A stretch of 60,000 nucleotides of DNA, from positions 34,492,558 through 34,552,557 of the forward strand of contig CM043946.1 in assembly GCA_014529385.2 (NCBI GenBank), read 5' to 3'. The notes under the pieces were generated by a model. The model was given only the letters and a program-made list of their open reading frames with translations. It was not told the DNA's origin and ran no database searches. Positions 1-11,800 of the stretch are shown here, piece after piece. Within the stretch, counting starts at the first letter, position 1. Each line of letters starts with the position of its first letter. Position numbers and translations under genes: made by a program. Source of the stretch: Adiantum capillus-veneris. Taxonomy: Eukaryota > Streptophyta > Polypodiopsida > Polypodiales > Pteridaceae.

Positions 1-938
1 ATATGCATTGTTTTTGTCTTTGATTTCTCGTGTCATTTTACCCATTTGATAATCTAAGGAAATATCTTGATGATGAATTTTCAATCCCATATTCTCTAAG
101 TCTTGGCCCACTCACAGATGTGGCCTGATTCTCAACAATTCTGAACGAGTTATCGTACATTGAATAGCAGTTGACATAAGTTTATGTAGCCTCTTGGTTT
201 CCATCATCTTTGGAATTGGCTTCCATTGAAAAGGCATTACCTTGACCTTCGATTTAGTTTCATGCTCTCCTATCAAGGATACAAAGTCTTCAATGTATCA
301 GGTTTTCTTTGTAGATACTTTTGTTCTTGCATCAGTGTATAGAGATTGTATATCTCTTGGGTAGGAATTGTGATCCATATTGATCTCGGTGATAGGTACA
401 GACTTAAAATTTTCACTATTGTCCTTCTTGTTTCGTATTATTTTCCGTAACTCTCTTGGACATGGCTCCTCTACCTCTGGGATAGGTGCCACAAATTGTG
501 ATCTTGCATCATCAATAGTGTTGGCCACTACTCTATTGTACAATTATGTTTCTATCTTAGGCTTTGTTTGTTTTGTTTCTTTGTGCTCAATTTTCCCGTC
601 CCTTTTGTAGATTAACACTTCATGTCTAGGGATTTTGGTTTTTCTGGATTTATTAGAGCTTAAGCTGTCTCTATGAGTTGTTTGCACATTTAAAGTCTCT
701 GTTTTTTGACCTTAGGATGTGAATGTGTCAGCCATCTTTCTTCCAGAGTCTGGTTGGTTTTCATTCTAGCCTCATAAGATTTCAGTGGAGCCTCTAAAGT
801 TTCAGAAACTTTATCTACCAAGACTAAACCTCCCAATGATATTTTGGATGCTACCACTCCTTTCGTTTGATTATTGTTGAAGATTATGGTAAATTTGGTG
901 GAGAGTGAAGGGCACAAAACCCACATGCATTGTAACAA
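1..938 (-). pseudogene. Decayed retroelement polyprotein remnant
   Basis: On the minus strand one frame stays largely open from about 938 down to 1 and is rich in Lys, Glu and Thr. Uninterrupted stretches lie at 690-938 and 298-543. Below 298 the frame continues past TGA codons into a segment containing ELLRIRPHL. That segment resembles the linker between the gag zinc knuckle and the protease in plant gypsy elements, but no catalytic motif is visible, so the assignment is an inference. The copia insertion at 1364 and the LTR-like repeat at 6909 lie on its upstream side. All could be parts of one older minus-strand element that the copia element interrupted. Confidence 0.35.
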
Positions 939-1358
939 TGTATGGTATGGTATAAAAGAGGCCCGTTTCTCAATGGAAAATAATCCAAGTTTGTGGACAT
1001 GAGGTGAAATGCTTCTTATGAACTAGTGATCACTTGCACTTAACTCAAGATCATGTTTATAAGTCCAAGCTAATCTATCTTGGAACATAATTTTCTTGAG
1101 TCACATCATGTATTCAATGATTAAGTGCCACCCTTGACCCAATGGTATTTTTTTTGTTTAGATTGTCACACATGTACATGGATCTCGATGCATGTTCCTC
1201 CACCAAACTGGATGAAACTTTCCAGATTCTTTCTCTTGCGTTTGGTTATCCCCTTTTTTCCACAAATTTTTGGGTTTTGATGGCTTTCAAGACCTGACTA
1301 TCAAATTTTCAATTTTTAGAGTTATGGTTTTACTTACAAAAATATGCCTTTTTGTATC
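939..1358. other. Non-coding flank of the copia insertion
   Basis: No coding stretch was recognised. The segment is AT-rich and contains one copy of the recurring palindrome (1176-1195, ACATGGATCTCGATGCATGT, with two positions off symmetry). The last bases before 1359 are the pre-insertion target side. Confidence 0.5.
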
Positions 1359-1363
1359 CTTTT

Positions 1364-1589
1364 TGTTACCATATACATGTGGTAGTGATGGGTGTGAACA
1401 CACTAGGACCGCCGGGGCATTTTTCCCTCTTTAGGAGGTTTTTTCCCCCGTGCATTGTATATACGCCCATCACTCTAGGGCTATCTATCTTTCCATTGCA
1501 CACTAAGTAACACACTCTCTATTGTGTGCCTTGAGCTTCCTTCGTCTTCTCCAAGCTGTGTGTGTTTCTCTGCAACCCTAATTCCAACA
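1364..1589 (+). repeat. Copia 5' LTR
   Basis: 226 bp, starting TGTTACC and ending CCAACA. It matches 6296-6522 almost base for base. It includes the stretch GTGCATTGTATATACGCCC, whose TATATA is a plausible TATA box for element transcription. Confidence 0.95.
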
Positions 1590-1591
1590 AT

Positions 1592-1603
1592 TGGTATCAG
1601 AGC
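1592..1603 (+). other. Primer binding site, tRNA-Met type
   Basis: TGGTATCAGAGC begins three bases after the 5' LTR terminus. This is the usual plant copia PBS, complementary to the 3' end of initiator tRNA-Met, and it primes minus-strand DNA synthesis. Confidence 0.95.
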
Positions 1604-1951
1604 AGGTCACGTCCTCCCGGGCTTAGTCGCGAGCTGCTCCAGCACACGCCTGCTCACTTTCTCCGATTTCAGTGAGCTTTGGCGAGCGTCCGCAGGTCAA
1701 CAATTATTTTTGGTAAGCTCAAAGAGCTTGGTCTGCTCAGAATTTTGATTTGGGCTCATTTCGGCCTCCGTTTCCACTACAGGCAGTACTGCTCAGGCTA
1801 TTTCGTCATTTTGTGCAGAATTTCTGTCTGTGCTGTTTTCTGCATAACATGTGCCTTATAGTCTTCTACGGTTTGTGCTATATAGCACAGGTTGTTCTCG
1901 CTCCGTTTCTCCTATTTTCGGGCAGTTTTCACATCAGGTGCAGCATTTACC

Positions 1952-3511
1952 ATGGCTGACAACAACAACACAGATGTGTTCAAGATGTTTGCTGTTGAGG
2001 ACAGGTTGGATGGGGACAAGTACCCTATGTGGGCTTATATGATGCAACATGTTCTTTTGTCAAAAGGTGTCTGGAACATTGTGCAGGGCATTGATGTACG
2101 TCCTGGTTCTGAGGATGTAGGCGATATTGAGGATGTCGCAGGTCTTGCTGCAAGGATTGCAGCTGTTAGAGTTGTTTTGCCTACGGCAGAACAAGCTCGT
2201 TGGGATGTTAAGGATGCGCAGGCTCATGCATTGATTGCGTTTTCTGTGAAGCGCACCATTATTCCTCACATCCGTTTAGCAAAATCTGCAAAACAGGCTT
2301 GGGATATTCTAGCAGGTCTTTATGCAAGCCGCAATGAGGCTAAAATTGCTTTGCTGCGTAAAGAGCTGGAGTCGAAGATTATGCATGAGGAAGATGATAT
2401 GGACACTTTCCTTGCTAGTGTCAAGGATATCAATGAGCAACTCATTTCTGCAGGTGAAGTCATTTCGGACAGTTCCCTTGTGCAGACTGTTCTTGATGCC
2501 TTACCAGATTCCTACCAGACTTTTGCTAGTACTTGGAGACTGATGACCCAAGGAAATCCTGAAGTTGTCAAGTTTGATGTATTATGCACATTGCTGTTGC
2601 AAGAGTCACTTTCTAGAAAAAACAGGACTACGCAGCGTGCAGTTGAACAGGCTTTTATTGCTTCTCAAAGAAAGGGTGGTAACAGCAATGCAGCCACTTC
2701 TTATGGTTCTGCTGCAAGTGGAAAAAGTTATGTTCCTAATGCTTCTACTGGTAGCAATTCTTCTGGAAATTCTGGTGACAAGGGAAAAAAGAAGATGCGT
2801 TGCCATTATTGTAAAGCTAATGATCACTTGATCAAGTCGTGTCCTAAGTTGAAGGCCAAAGAGGCTAAGAAGAAAGAGGGTGGTTCCACTACAAATCCAG
2901 CCATTGTTGAGTCTTTTGTGAAAGGAGATTGTGATGCTGATGTTGATGCAGAATGGGCTTCTAGCGCAGAGTGCACTTACAATCCTGCTGTCCATGATGC
3001 ATGCTTGTCAGTTGCTGCAGATTCACATGTGTGGTATTTCGATAGTGGTGCTACAAAGCACATTACCTCACATCGTGAATTGTTTACCTCTCTCGAGTCA
3101 GTCCCTCATGGGAACTCAGTCACTTGTGCCAACAACGCCTCTTATCCAGTTCAGGGAGTTGGAAAGATTGTGCTCACTGCTGCTAATGGCAGTTCCTTCA
3201 CACTTGTTGATGCACTTTATGTACCCGGGATCAAGAAGAATCTCTTGTCTGTATCCGCACTTGCTAGACTTGGACTTGTAGTCAAATTTGTGGATGACAG
3301 ATGTACAGTTCATGATATCAATTTTGGTGATGAAATTGTTGCATCTGGGCTTTTGTGCCGTGGGCTGTATAAGCTCACTTTGTATGACAAGTGTGGACAA
3401 AAATTTTGCAAATACTGTTGCAGATTCAAGGGCTATTTCAGATGCAAAACTTTGGCATGCACGTTTTGGTCATCTGAATTTTGCCACTTTGCTGCGTTTG
3501 TAGAAATCTGA
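1952..3511 (+). pseudogene. gag-pro: Copia gag and aspartic protease
   Basis: The start is taken as the ATG at 1952 (MADNNNTD), in good context (ACCATGG) and well placed downstream of the PBS; upstream in-frame sequence is leader. Residues about 15-235 form the UBN2-type copia gag. A CCHC zinc knuckle (CHYCKANDHLIKSCP) follows near residue 290, then the retropepsin with DSGA active site (WYFDSGATKHIT) near residue 365. After about 3400 the frame reads nonsense, while GAG-pre-integrase sequence continues in the next frame. The shift maps to the A-run at 3399-3403 and is explained by one extra A. Gag forms the cytoplasmic particle and the protease matures the polyprotein. Confidence 0.92.
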
Positions 3512-4350
3512 TATGGTTGCTTCTTTGCCGCCTCTTGAAGCACCTGTCAAACATGTTTGTGAAGGCTGTATTCTGGGTAAAATGCAGCGTTCTAAGTTTC
3601 CAAAGGATGGTTCAGTTAGGGCCACATGCAGGTTGCAGCTTGTGCATAGTGATGTTTGTGGGCCCATGCAAACTCCGTCCTTGGGCAATTACCTGTACTT
3701 CGTGACTTTCATTGATGATTACTCCAGGCATGCATGGGTATTTCCGCTTAAAGCGAAGTTCGAAGTTTTTATGTGCTTCAAACAATTTTTGGCTATGGCT
3801 GAAAATGTCTCAAAATGTACTATGGGCACCCTCCGTTCCGATCGAGGGGGGGAGTATATGTCTCATGAATTTAATGCATTTCTGGCTAGTCATGGGATAA
3901 AACACCAATGTACAGTGCCTTATACACCTCAGCAAAATGGTGTTACTGAGAGGAAAAACAGGTCACTAACGGAAATGGCACGATGTATGGTCAAAAGTCA
4001 AGCTTTGCCGCATTCTTTTTGGCTTGAGGCCATCATGTGTGCCACTTATGTACTTAACAGGTGTCCTACGAAAGCTTTGTAGTCTATTACTCCATATGAA
4101 GCATGGCATGATAGAAAGCCTTCTATTGAGCACATGCGTGTTTTTGGCTGTTTGGCATATGCTTTGGTGCCACAAGTGCAGCGCAGAAAATTGGATGATA
4201 AGGCTGTCAAATGTATTTTTGTTGGTTATAGTGCTGAAAGCAAAGGTTATAGGTTGTATCATCCGCAAACAAAACGTATTCTGGTTTCACGGGAATTAGT
4301 GTTTGTGGAAGATTCTGTTCAGCCCTTGCTGTCATGTACTAGAGACAGTA
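3404..4350 (+). pseudogene. int: Copia integrase, two in-frame amber codons
   Basis: After the A-run shift the frame gives LWHARFGHLNF, the GAG-pre-integrase motif, and a zinc-binding segment (HVCEGCILGKM). The integrase core follows, with HSDVCGPM, FIDDYSRHAW, the second catalytic Asp in LRSDRGGEY and the Glu in QQNGVTERKN. TAG at 3501-3503 and TAG at 4080-4082 interrupt the frame. The sequence on both sides aligns with the family without a gap, and Gln is a plausible residue at both places. Integrase inserts element cDNA into the genome; this copy is broken. Confidence 0.9.
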
Positions 4351-6221
4351 ATGTAAGCTCACAGGACATTTATGACACTTTGTTGCCTCTTTTCAGTGGT
4401 GGAAATACGGATGTAAGTTCCAATGAGGCAAATGTACAGCCTATGGGGGTTTCTGAAAATGTTTTAGAACAGCCTATTACTGATGCAGATGTACATGATG
4501 TACTTGATGAGGAAAGGGCTGAAAATGAGCAGGCTAGAGGTATGCCAAAATGGTTGGTGCACACTTTGCGTGACAGTAAATTGGATGCACCTTTGTCTAG
4601 TCGTACTCGTTCAGGCTCTCGCCATGCATCTTATGCATTAGATTGTTATGCTTTGGCTGTGTCTAGTTTACATGATGTTGAGGAGCCTCTGTCTTTTGAT
4701 GAAGCACAGAATTCAGAAAATTGGATGGCTGCCATGCAATCAGAATATGATGCACTTATAGAGAATGACACATGGACTTTATGTGATTTGCCTCCTGGCA
4801 AAAAGGCCATTGGTACGAAGTGGGTTTACAAGTTGAAACGCAAGCCGGATGGTGAGATCGATCGCCATAAGGCTCGACTTGTTGCAAAGGGTTATGCACA
4901 GCAAAAAGGCATAGATTATGAAGAGACTTTTGCTCCCACTTGTCGTATGACTACTGTGCGTTTTCTATGTGCATTGGCAGCTCATTTTGGTTGGGATGTA
5001 CATCAATCAGACATTGTTACTTCTTTCTTGAATGGTGACATATTTGAGGAAGTTTATGTAACGCAGCCTCGCGGTTTTGTCATAAAAGGACAAGAGGACA
5101 AAGTGTGCAGATGTAAGAAGGCTTTGTATGGGTTGAAGCAATCTCCTCGTGCTTGGTATGAGAAAGCTGACACTCATTTGGTTAAACAAGGCTTTTGTAA
5201 TAGTCCAACAGAAATCACATTGTATGTAAAGCGTGAGAATGATGTATTTCTCATTGTGGTTCTTTATGTTGATGATATGATGATCACTGGACCAAATGAG
5301 AGACATATTGCTGAATTTAAGGCTGATTTGAATGCTACTTTCAAGATGAAAGATTTGGGGTTGTTGCATCATTACTTGGGTATACAGTTTAAGCAGTGTG
5401 ATGGTGGTATTGCCTTGTGTCAGAAAAGTTACATAGAGACATTGCTATGTAAGTTTGGACTTGAGGATTGCAAACCTATTGCCACTCCCATGGAAACAGG
5501 TTTGAAGTTGAGTCTACATGATGCTGGCGATCTTGCTGATGTCACTCTTTACCAAACTGCTGTTGGCTGCCTCATTTATGTATGCAACACGAGGCCAGAT
5601 ATTCAGTTTGCAGTCTCGCAGGTCAACAGATTTATGCATAGCCCAGGGTCTAAGCATTGGCAGGCTGTCAAGAGGATTTTCCGCTACCTTAGTGGCACTT
5701 TACATCTTAGCTTGTTTTATCCCAAGGGGGGATCATTACCGCCAGACTTACATGCTTTTTCGGACTCAGATTGGGCTGGTTGTTTTGACACGCGAGTGTC
5801 CACAAGTGGTTTTTGTTTCATGCTTGGCAGTTCATGTATATCATGGTTGAGCAAGAAGCAACCTATTGTGGCCACTTCGAGTTGTGAGGCTGAGTACAGG
5901 GCAGTCTTCACAGCTACGGTTGAGTGTGTATGGCTCAGACGCCTTATGGCTGATTTGGGTGTTGGACAGGATACTGCCAACACTATCTACACTGACAGAT
6001 AGAGCGCATTGGCAGTTGCGAGGAACCCAGTTTTTCATGCTCGCACAAAGCACATTGAGGTGCATTACCACTATGTCAGGGATAGGCTCTCAACAGGAGA
6101 GATCAGCTTGGCTTATGTGCCAACACAGGACAACCTTGCAGATCTTTTCACAAAGGCATTGTCTCGTGAGAAGCTTGAAGCTTTCCGCAAAGCTTTGGGC
6201 TTACTCCCCTTTGTGGACTGA
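4351..6221 (+). pseudogene. rt-rh: Copia reverse transcriptase and RNase H
   Basis: The frame is open from 4134 to 5999. The reverse transcriptase begins near 4700 with SENWMAAMQSEYDAL. It contains GTKWVYKLKRKPDG, the strand motif DIVTSFLNGD (first Asp) and the catalytic box LYVDDMMITG. RNase H follows with FSDSDWAGC and SSCEAEYRAV. TAG at 6000-6002 stands where the family has Gln (D-x-Q-SAL), and the frame then runs on to TGA at 6219-6221 through HARTKHIEVHYHYVRD and a DLFTKAL end. Apart from that codon this is the best preserved part of the polyprotein. Confidence 0.92.
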
Positions 6222-6286
6222 TCCTGTCCTCAGGGCATGGCACTTCCCTTTACTCATGTGCCAGCTCTCGTTCACCGCATCACTCC

Positions 6287-6295
6287 AGGGGGGTT
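6287..6295 (+). other. Polypurine tract
   Basis: AGGGGGG followed by TT lies directly before the 3' LTR. It is the RNase H-resistant primer for plus-strand synthesis. Confidence 0.8.
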
Positions 6296-6522
6296 TGTTA
6301 CCATATACATGTGGTAGTGATGTGTGTGAACACACTAGGACCGCCGGGGCATTTTTTCCCTCTTTAGGAGGTTTTTTCCCCCGTGCATTGTATATACGCC
6401 CATCACTCTAGGGCTATCTATCTTTCCATTGCACACTAAGTAAGACACTCTCTATTGTGTGCCTTGAGCTTCCTTCGTCTTCTCCAAGCTGTGTGTGTTT
6501 CTCTGCAACCCTAATTCCAACA
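6296..6522 (+). repeat. Copia 3' LTR
   Basis: 227 bp, TGTTACC to CCAACA. Compared with the 5' LTR, I see G to T in the GGTGTG stretch, one extra T in the T-run near its start, and C to G in TAACACAC. Confidence 0.95.
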
Positions 6523-6527
6523 CTTTT

Positions 6528-6908
6528 GCCTTGAACTTTTTAGCCCAATTTGAGGTAAACGTTTCTATTTCTACTTAGCCTGCTCCTAAGAGTTGAAATG
6601 ATTCTAGGAACAAAAACAAACAAACAATGCAAAAATGAAAATGAAATGCATGTTGAAATAGTAATTTAAAGCATCAAGGAAAATGCAGAATGAAATATCT
6701 TTCGTATCTCACAACTCCCTTGCCTCTCAAGAGTGGATCTAACAAGTTCCCAACTTGTAGCCTCTACTAAGCACTAAACCTCGTGTCTAGCTGCTTGATT
6801 GCTAAGGTGTAAACGGAATGGATATCAAAATATAAAGACAAAGAGACTATAGCTACGACTAGGTCACTCATCACCTAAAGATCACTATCCTCAGCACAAT
6901 GGTGCCAA
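6528..6908. other. Non-coding spacer with a possible minus-strand PBS
   Basis: No coding sequence seen. Its right end reads, on the minus strand, TTGGCACCATTGTGC directly after the CCCGCTAACA terminus of the repeat at 6909. That placement would suit a primer binding site of a minus-strand gypsy element. Confidence 0.3.
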
Positions 6909-7830
6909 TGTTAGCGGGTCACCTCGATCGGACGTTTTTAGCATATCTATCTAGCACTAAGGTAATGTCAATACTCAGGGAAGCGATTCGGATTTGACAC
7001 GGAGACTCTTTGATGGTGTCAACCTCAAGAAGTGAACCTATAGATCAGAATTATCTATAGCACTAGAAAATATATCACTCTCTACTCGCGTAATCTACCT
7101 ATGTCTTGTCTCATTGTTCTAGATCAGCATGACATTTTGGTACTCAAACGAAGTCGAGATGCTACGAAACTTTAGGAGGAGGTCTAATAGGTCTCGGGAA
7201 AGTATCCTATCAAGTCGGGTAACAATCTAGCAAGGCACCATAATCACAATTTATCATGATCAAGGTCTTGAAAATTCCAAGAGAACTATCGAGAAAGGTC
7301 GCCCTATGGTCTAGGAAAACTCTTCTATTGTCAAAACGTCAGAAAACAACCATTTATGCACTCAAAACATCAAATTTATCTTGCAGACAGGCCATCGCAA
7401 ACCATAGCAAAATTGAGAATGATTATACTTAACTTAAAGAGCACAAGATAAGGAACACAATATAATTTTTGGAATAAAATTTGGATTACCAAAGCTTGAG
7501 CAAAATCGATTACAAAGTGCTTGAGAGTGGCTGCTCTTATTCGTGCGCTCAAAAGCTCCAAAACTTTAGATAATGATACAAAGGGTTCTTTTGGTCAGTG
7601 CCGGCTTACAAGGCTCAAAACTTAGAATCAGAGAGTAGAACTCAAATTTTACATAGATATGGCTCAGTATTCATTCGGCTCAATAATCAGAGTTTTCTTA
7701 GTTACAACTCACAAGGATTTCTCATAAAAAATAATAGTACAAAAATGATGGCTTTGCGAAGAGGTGGCCGGCTAGGAGGGTGCCTGTTTGGTCTCTAGCA
7801 AAATGTCCTGGTTGTTAATACCTATGACAG
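6909..7830 (-). repeat. Diverged LTR, same family as 20936-21831
   Basis: Collinear with 20936-21831 over most of its length: both start TGTTAGCGGGT on the plus strand, and share the blocks GAATTGAGAATG and AAGGAACACAAT in the same order and spacing. Substitutions and small indels are frequent, so this is an old copy. The left edge is clear; the right edge near 7830 is approximate. Confidence 0.6.
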
Positions 7831-8560
7831 ATAAATTGTTCTCTATCGCCACCTCGGCCTCATCCTCTTCTTCTTGGCATGATTTCTATCCTTCTTTGAA
7901 TACTCCTTGGTGGAAGAATACTCAATCTCTTGGCACTTCTGTTAGAGCCTCACCTTCTTGCTTAGTCATGTGCTTTGAATCAAATTCCAAAAGTGCAGTG
8001 ATTACTTCATCAAGATTATTTTCCATATTTTGCAAATTAGACACAAGCATGTCAAATGGTGCTTTTTCAACAATATTGAGTAGAATTATTGTGGCTTCAT
8101 CATCAAGAATCTGCTTTTGTACTCCTAGCATATATTGCTTTCATGCTTTGAACATGTTAAGGTGAGCCACAAGTGACTCATCATCAAGAATCTACTTTTG
8201 TACTCCTAACAGATATTACTTTCATGCTTTGAACATGTTAAGGTGAGCCACATGTGACTCATCATCCTTCTTCTTCAATTTGTAGAATTCCACCAACAAT
8301 TTTTTTAACGAGCTCTTTGATGTGGTGCAAAATTCTCGATTGAGAGCATCTATAGCCCCTTTTGATTGGATGCAATTGTCATTGAGCTCGATGCTTCATC
8401 ATTTGTCTCTATTAAATGACATAAACCCTTGCCCATTAGTAAGCACATGGTTTTCTTTTCCACGTAAATAAATGTTTGCCATTAAACATAGCCACTCATG
8501 CTAGCTTGTGCTCCATGAGGTGGTATTACTTGGTCACCTTTGACTCAAGCAGTGTCTGTA
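7800..8560 (-). pseudogene. Gag-like coding remnant, possibly copia
   Basis: On the minus strand short open pieces read through each other. One is FDMLVSNLQNMENNLDEVI (about 8000-8080). Upstream are LVEFYKLKKKDD and AHLNMFK, which recall the helical repeat of copia gag. An 81-bp unit starting at 8101 is repeated from 8182, and 81 bp preserves the frame. Too decayed for a firm family call. Confidence 0.35.
8101..8262. repeat. 81-bp tandem duplication
   Basis: CATCAAGAATCT begins at 8101 and again at 8182, followed in both by TTTGTACTCCTA and TTTCATGCTTTGAACATG. A partial third start lies at about 8263. Confidence 0.85.
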
Positions 8561-9305
8561 GACCTCTTATAATTTGCACACATTCACGATCGTAAGTGAT
8601 CAATACAAGGGTCGTGAGATTAAAATACATGGTTGATAATATGGCCTTATTATACGCTTATAACTTGTCAATCAAAAGTAGATCTCAAGTCTCCTAGGTT
8701 TTGCACACAATATTTAACCCACTCTTTGGGAATTAGTGCCTTAACACTAGCAAGAAAGATCAAGAAAGTGAATTTAACCTACCTTTTGGGAGTCAATTGC
8801 TTAACGCTGCCAAGATCAAGAAGGTGTAAAGTAACTGAGTAGATCAGTCTTATGGAATTTTTGCATGTGCTAGGAATGAAAGAGGTCCGAGCCTTGCGCA
8901 ATGTAGTGGCTTTTTTAGCCCTAGTGGTAGCGGGTGTTTTAGCCCTAGCGGTAGATTTGCTTTTGTAAGGTGAGACAACCCTCACAAATTTATGTGTGCA
9001 GTCTTGTGATGCCTTGAACCTTGCACTCGGTGGAGTTTGGCAATGAAGTCAATGGTGAAGAGATTTCTTGCAGCAGGTGAGATGAAGCAAAACTTTGTGA
9101 TACAAAATAGTACTTGCAAGGGCACCAAGATGTTGTATATGAGTCATTTTGGGCTATATCTCCTCAAAAGAACATTCTGTTAGACCTTTACTCTGTAAAA
9201 GAGTTGCCTTAGCTCATTAAAAACCTTCCAGATCTCCAAGTGTCTTGATGTCATGCTTCAAATGAAAGCTTGTACTAGGTATTCTCTCCCCACACTCCCA
9301 ATGAG
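8561..9305. other. Non-coding spacer
   Basis: No coding frame, tRNA or terminal repeat recognised. The segment contains short direct repeats such as TTAGCCCTAG.GGTAG near 8916-8950. Confidence 0.4.
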
Positions 9306-10500
9306 TGTTAGGGAAATACGTAGCTAAATAGATATTTGAGTAGATTACTTAATGGAGAGAGATAGATTTTACACACAAGAGATTATAGAGTAGAGAGAGA
9401 GAGAGAGTACACACGATATACGTGGTTCACCCAATGTGGGCTACATCCACGGGAAAGCAACCACACTGAATGGCTTTAGTACTTCAAAACAAGAAGTAGT
9501 TTACAAAGGGATTAAGCTCTACAGGGCATAAACATGCACCTGACCAAGTTTCATGTCAAAATCCTGTCAAACATGGATCACAATCCATGTACCTTTTGAC
9601 AACTCACAATATTTGAAAAACTTTTACAAAGAGCACCATAGCCAAAATTGCCAAAAAAAAAAGAGATCAAATCATCAGAAAGTCAGTTTCTAGTTAAGAC
9701 CTGCAAGGCAAACACAAAAATTTGCTTTTGATTGTCAATTGACAAATTTTTTTCAAATCCAAAACAAAGTGGTGGAGTAGACCACTGAAACTACAAGTAA
9801 TCATCAAGCCAAATTTGGTGTCCAGATTTGATGGAACATGGATCCCGATCCATATACCTTTTTGTTTTTTTGGACGGAGACTATAATGGCTTGTAGCAGA
9901 GACCATTGCAAACAGAAATTCCAAAAGAAACGTAGCCAAACAAGTTCAAAAAAAACCGCCAAGTAAACCTAGGGTTTGACTTTTGGGTGGCCTAAATTGG
10001 TCCAAATCACATAAAAACCATATAGCTGAGATCAGTAGACCAAGGGAAATCTGTGTACCAAGTTTCAACAAGATCTAACACCAAGGTACATGGATCACGA
10101 TCCATTTTTTTTTTGTCACAGATTGAGTCCAGACTCATACCATAGCTAGCACTAGTCCGTAGGAGCAGAATGGTCTTTTCAAAATTGAATCTAGAGTTGA
10201 TTTCAAAATAAGATTTTTTCTCAAAAGTGCGATAGAATTTCGGTTCGGTTTTGCAAGAGCATTTTCTTGAGGTATTTATGATTGAGTAGATTATACCAGA
10301 GTAGAAGCCCTACTGTTAGAGACCAACTTAGCATACCTCAATAGAAGAGAGTGTCAATCAAGGATTGTTGCCAACCTTAGAGCCAATCTTAGAGGAAAGT
10401 CTTTTTGATACTTCTTCAAAGAGATCATAAACCTATATGGCTGATAGATTCAAGAGTGTGAGCTTTAAAGAGAGAATAACCATGGGAGCAACACCGTCCC
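9306..10500 (-). repeat. LTR-like fragment with three copies of a recurring palindrome
   Basis: The block from 9306 (TGTTAGGGAAATACG) contains a GA run and the string CGTGGTTCACCCAATGTGGG. Strings of this type are typical, in antisense, of plant copia LTRs. No PBS or internal coding region joins it clearly. Palindromic motifs lie at 9571-9590, 9836-9855 and 10088-10106, about 250-265 bp apart. Confidence 0.4.
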
Positions 10501-10569
10501 AACCAGCACCAACCATGAAACTTTTGCACTTGAAAATTCAATTTTCAAAATAAATAGGGTGCTAAAATA

Positions 10570-10925
10570 TACAAGGATGGCATGGATCGTTATGGTGTGA
10601 AACTAGAAGAGAGACCTACCAAGTTCAAGGACATAGTTCCTCTAGACTATAACGGTGATCGATATTTCAATGACAAGGGAACCATGTATTTAGTCATGCA
10701 AAATCTCTATATTGTGGATTAGTGGGGATTAACAAGCACCAAAGAGAAGGTTGATGTCGAGCCTGAAGAAAATCCACCAAAGCTGGACATTCCTAATCCG
10801 AATCTTAGGCCAATGAATATGACCACTTGAATCAAAATTGACAATACATATGTGGATTTGTACAAGTACAAAAATGGAGAGCAAATGCTCTACTACAAGT
10901 GTAACGAGCCCAACATTGGGGAAAT
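10570..10925 (+). pseudogene. Retroelement coding remnant
   Basis: A plus-strand frame reads KDGMDRYGVKLEERP, then PLDYNGDRYFNDKGTMYL and EENPPKLDIPNPNLRP, with stops at the TAG near 10720 and at a TGA. Composition and position just upstream of a gag-like region suggest the N-terminal part of a gypsy polyprotein. I recognise no domain in it. Confidence 0.35.
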
Positions 10926-11039
10926 ACTTATAAGTTATTACATACGAGGAATATAGAGGTACCGAAGCGGTAATGCTTGATAAGTATGTATGACAGTAGT
11001 CTGTAGTAGATCCTAAGGAGATGGAGAGATATACTTACT

Positions 11040-11680
11040 TTGGAGGAACTCTTCATCAATACTATGCCACTCCTAAGATCCCAAGGATTGGTTAGTGATT
11101 TTGAGTTATGGTTGTTGTCGATGTGTATGTTGACGGATGCAAAACGTTTGCATACGATGCCGTTGTTGATGCGAGGATGGGCCAAGGTGTGGTTCGATGG
11201 TTTAAAGAGCAGTGATCAAGAATCATGGCAAAGATGGAAAAGTAAGTTTCTAGAGCGGTTTCAAGAGGTGATTACGTCGAAAGAAGCTGGTGCAAGCTGA
11301 AGGCAGTACACCAGAATGTAAGTAAGGATTTCTCCGTTTTCATTGAGCATTTTGAAGCTTGTTGGAAACAGTTAGAGGTTGCTACTGAGGTCAAAAGCGA
11401 TCAGTATTTGAAGCTATCAAAACTGTTAGAGGGCTTGCATCCGAGGATTAGAGAAAAGGTGGAAGACAGTGCGGATACATACGAAGACATGGTATATCTG
11501 GCCAAGATAAAGAGTAGAAAGGTGAAGTGGAAGCTGGAGTTGGGCATGTTGAAGCCAGTGGATTATGTGTCGGTTGCAAAGTGTGCTTTGGTCCAACCAA
11601 AGGTGGTTCCAGTTGTTCGAAGTGCAGAACCTATTGAGGTAAGGCCTACTATTGGTCATTATCCTTGGAGATTTACAATT
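11040..11680 (+). pseudogene. gag: Gypsy-like gag capsid remnant
   Basis: Two open pieces, 11040-11300 and 11408-11800, carry MRGWAKVWFDGLKSSDQESW and FLERFQEV, then FSVFIEHFEACWKQLEVAT and LEGLHPRIREKVED. The spacing of Trp-Phe-Leu, Trp-Phe-Phe and the downstream helix fits the retrotransposon gag domain (PF03732 type). A frameshift or small deletion lies between them near 11300-11330. No zinc knuckle is visible downstream, so it is a fragment. Confidence 0.6.
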
Positions 11681-11800
11681 TGTGATGTGCATGTGTCAAC
11701 GCCCGTAAATATGGTGCCAAAACCTCGCTCCACCATCTCTGTCAGCTTCAAACTTGATCATCAAACACCTCGGCCATCAGCCAACCGCACTGTCGGCTAA

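Larger units (their letters stand above)
1364..6522 (+). mobile_element. Ty1/copia LTR retrotransposon, complete but inactivated
   Basis: A full-length 5.16-kb copia element. It is flanked by the 5-bp direct repeat CTTTT (1359-1363 and 6523-6527). It has near-identical LTRs, a tRNA-Met-type PBS, a G-rich polypurine tract and the copia order gag, protease, integrase, reverse transcriptase, RNase H. Reading by eye, the LTRs differ by two substitutions and one T-run indel, so the insertion is recent. The polyprotein nevertheless has one frameshift and three in-frame TAG codons, so this copy cannot make an intact product unless some differences are assembly errors. Confidence 0.95.
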
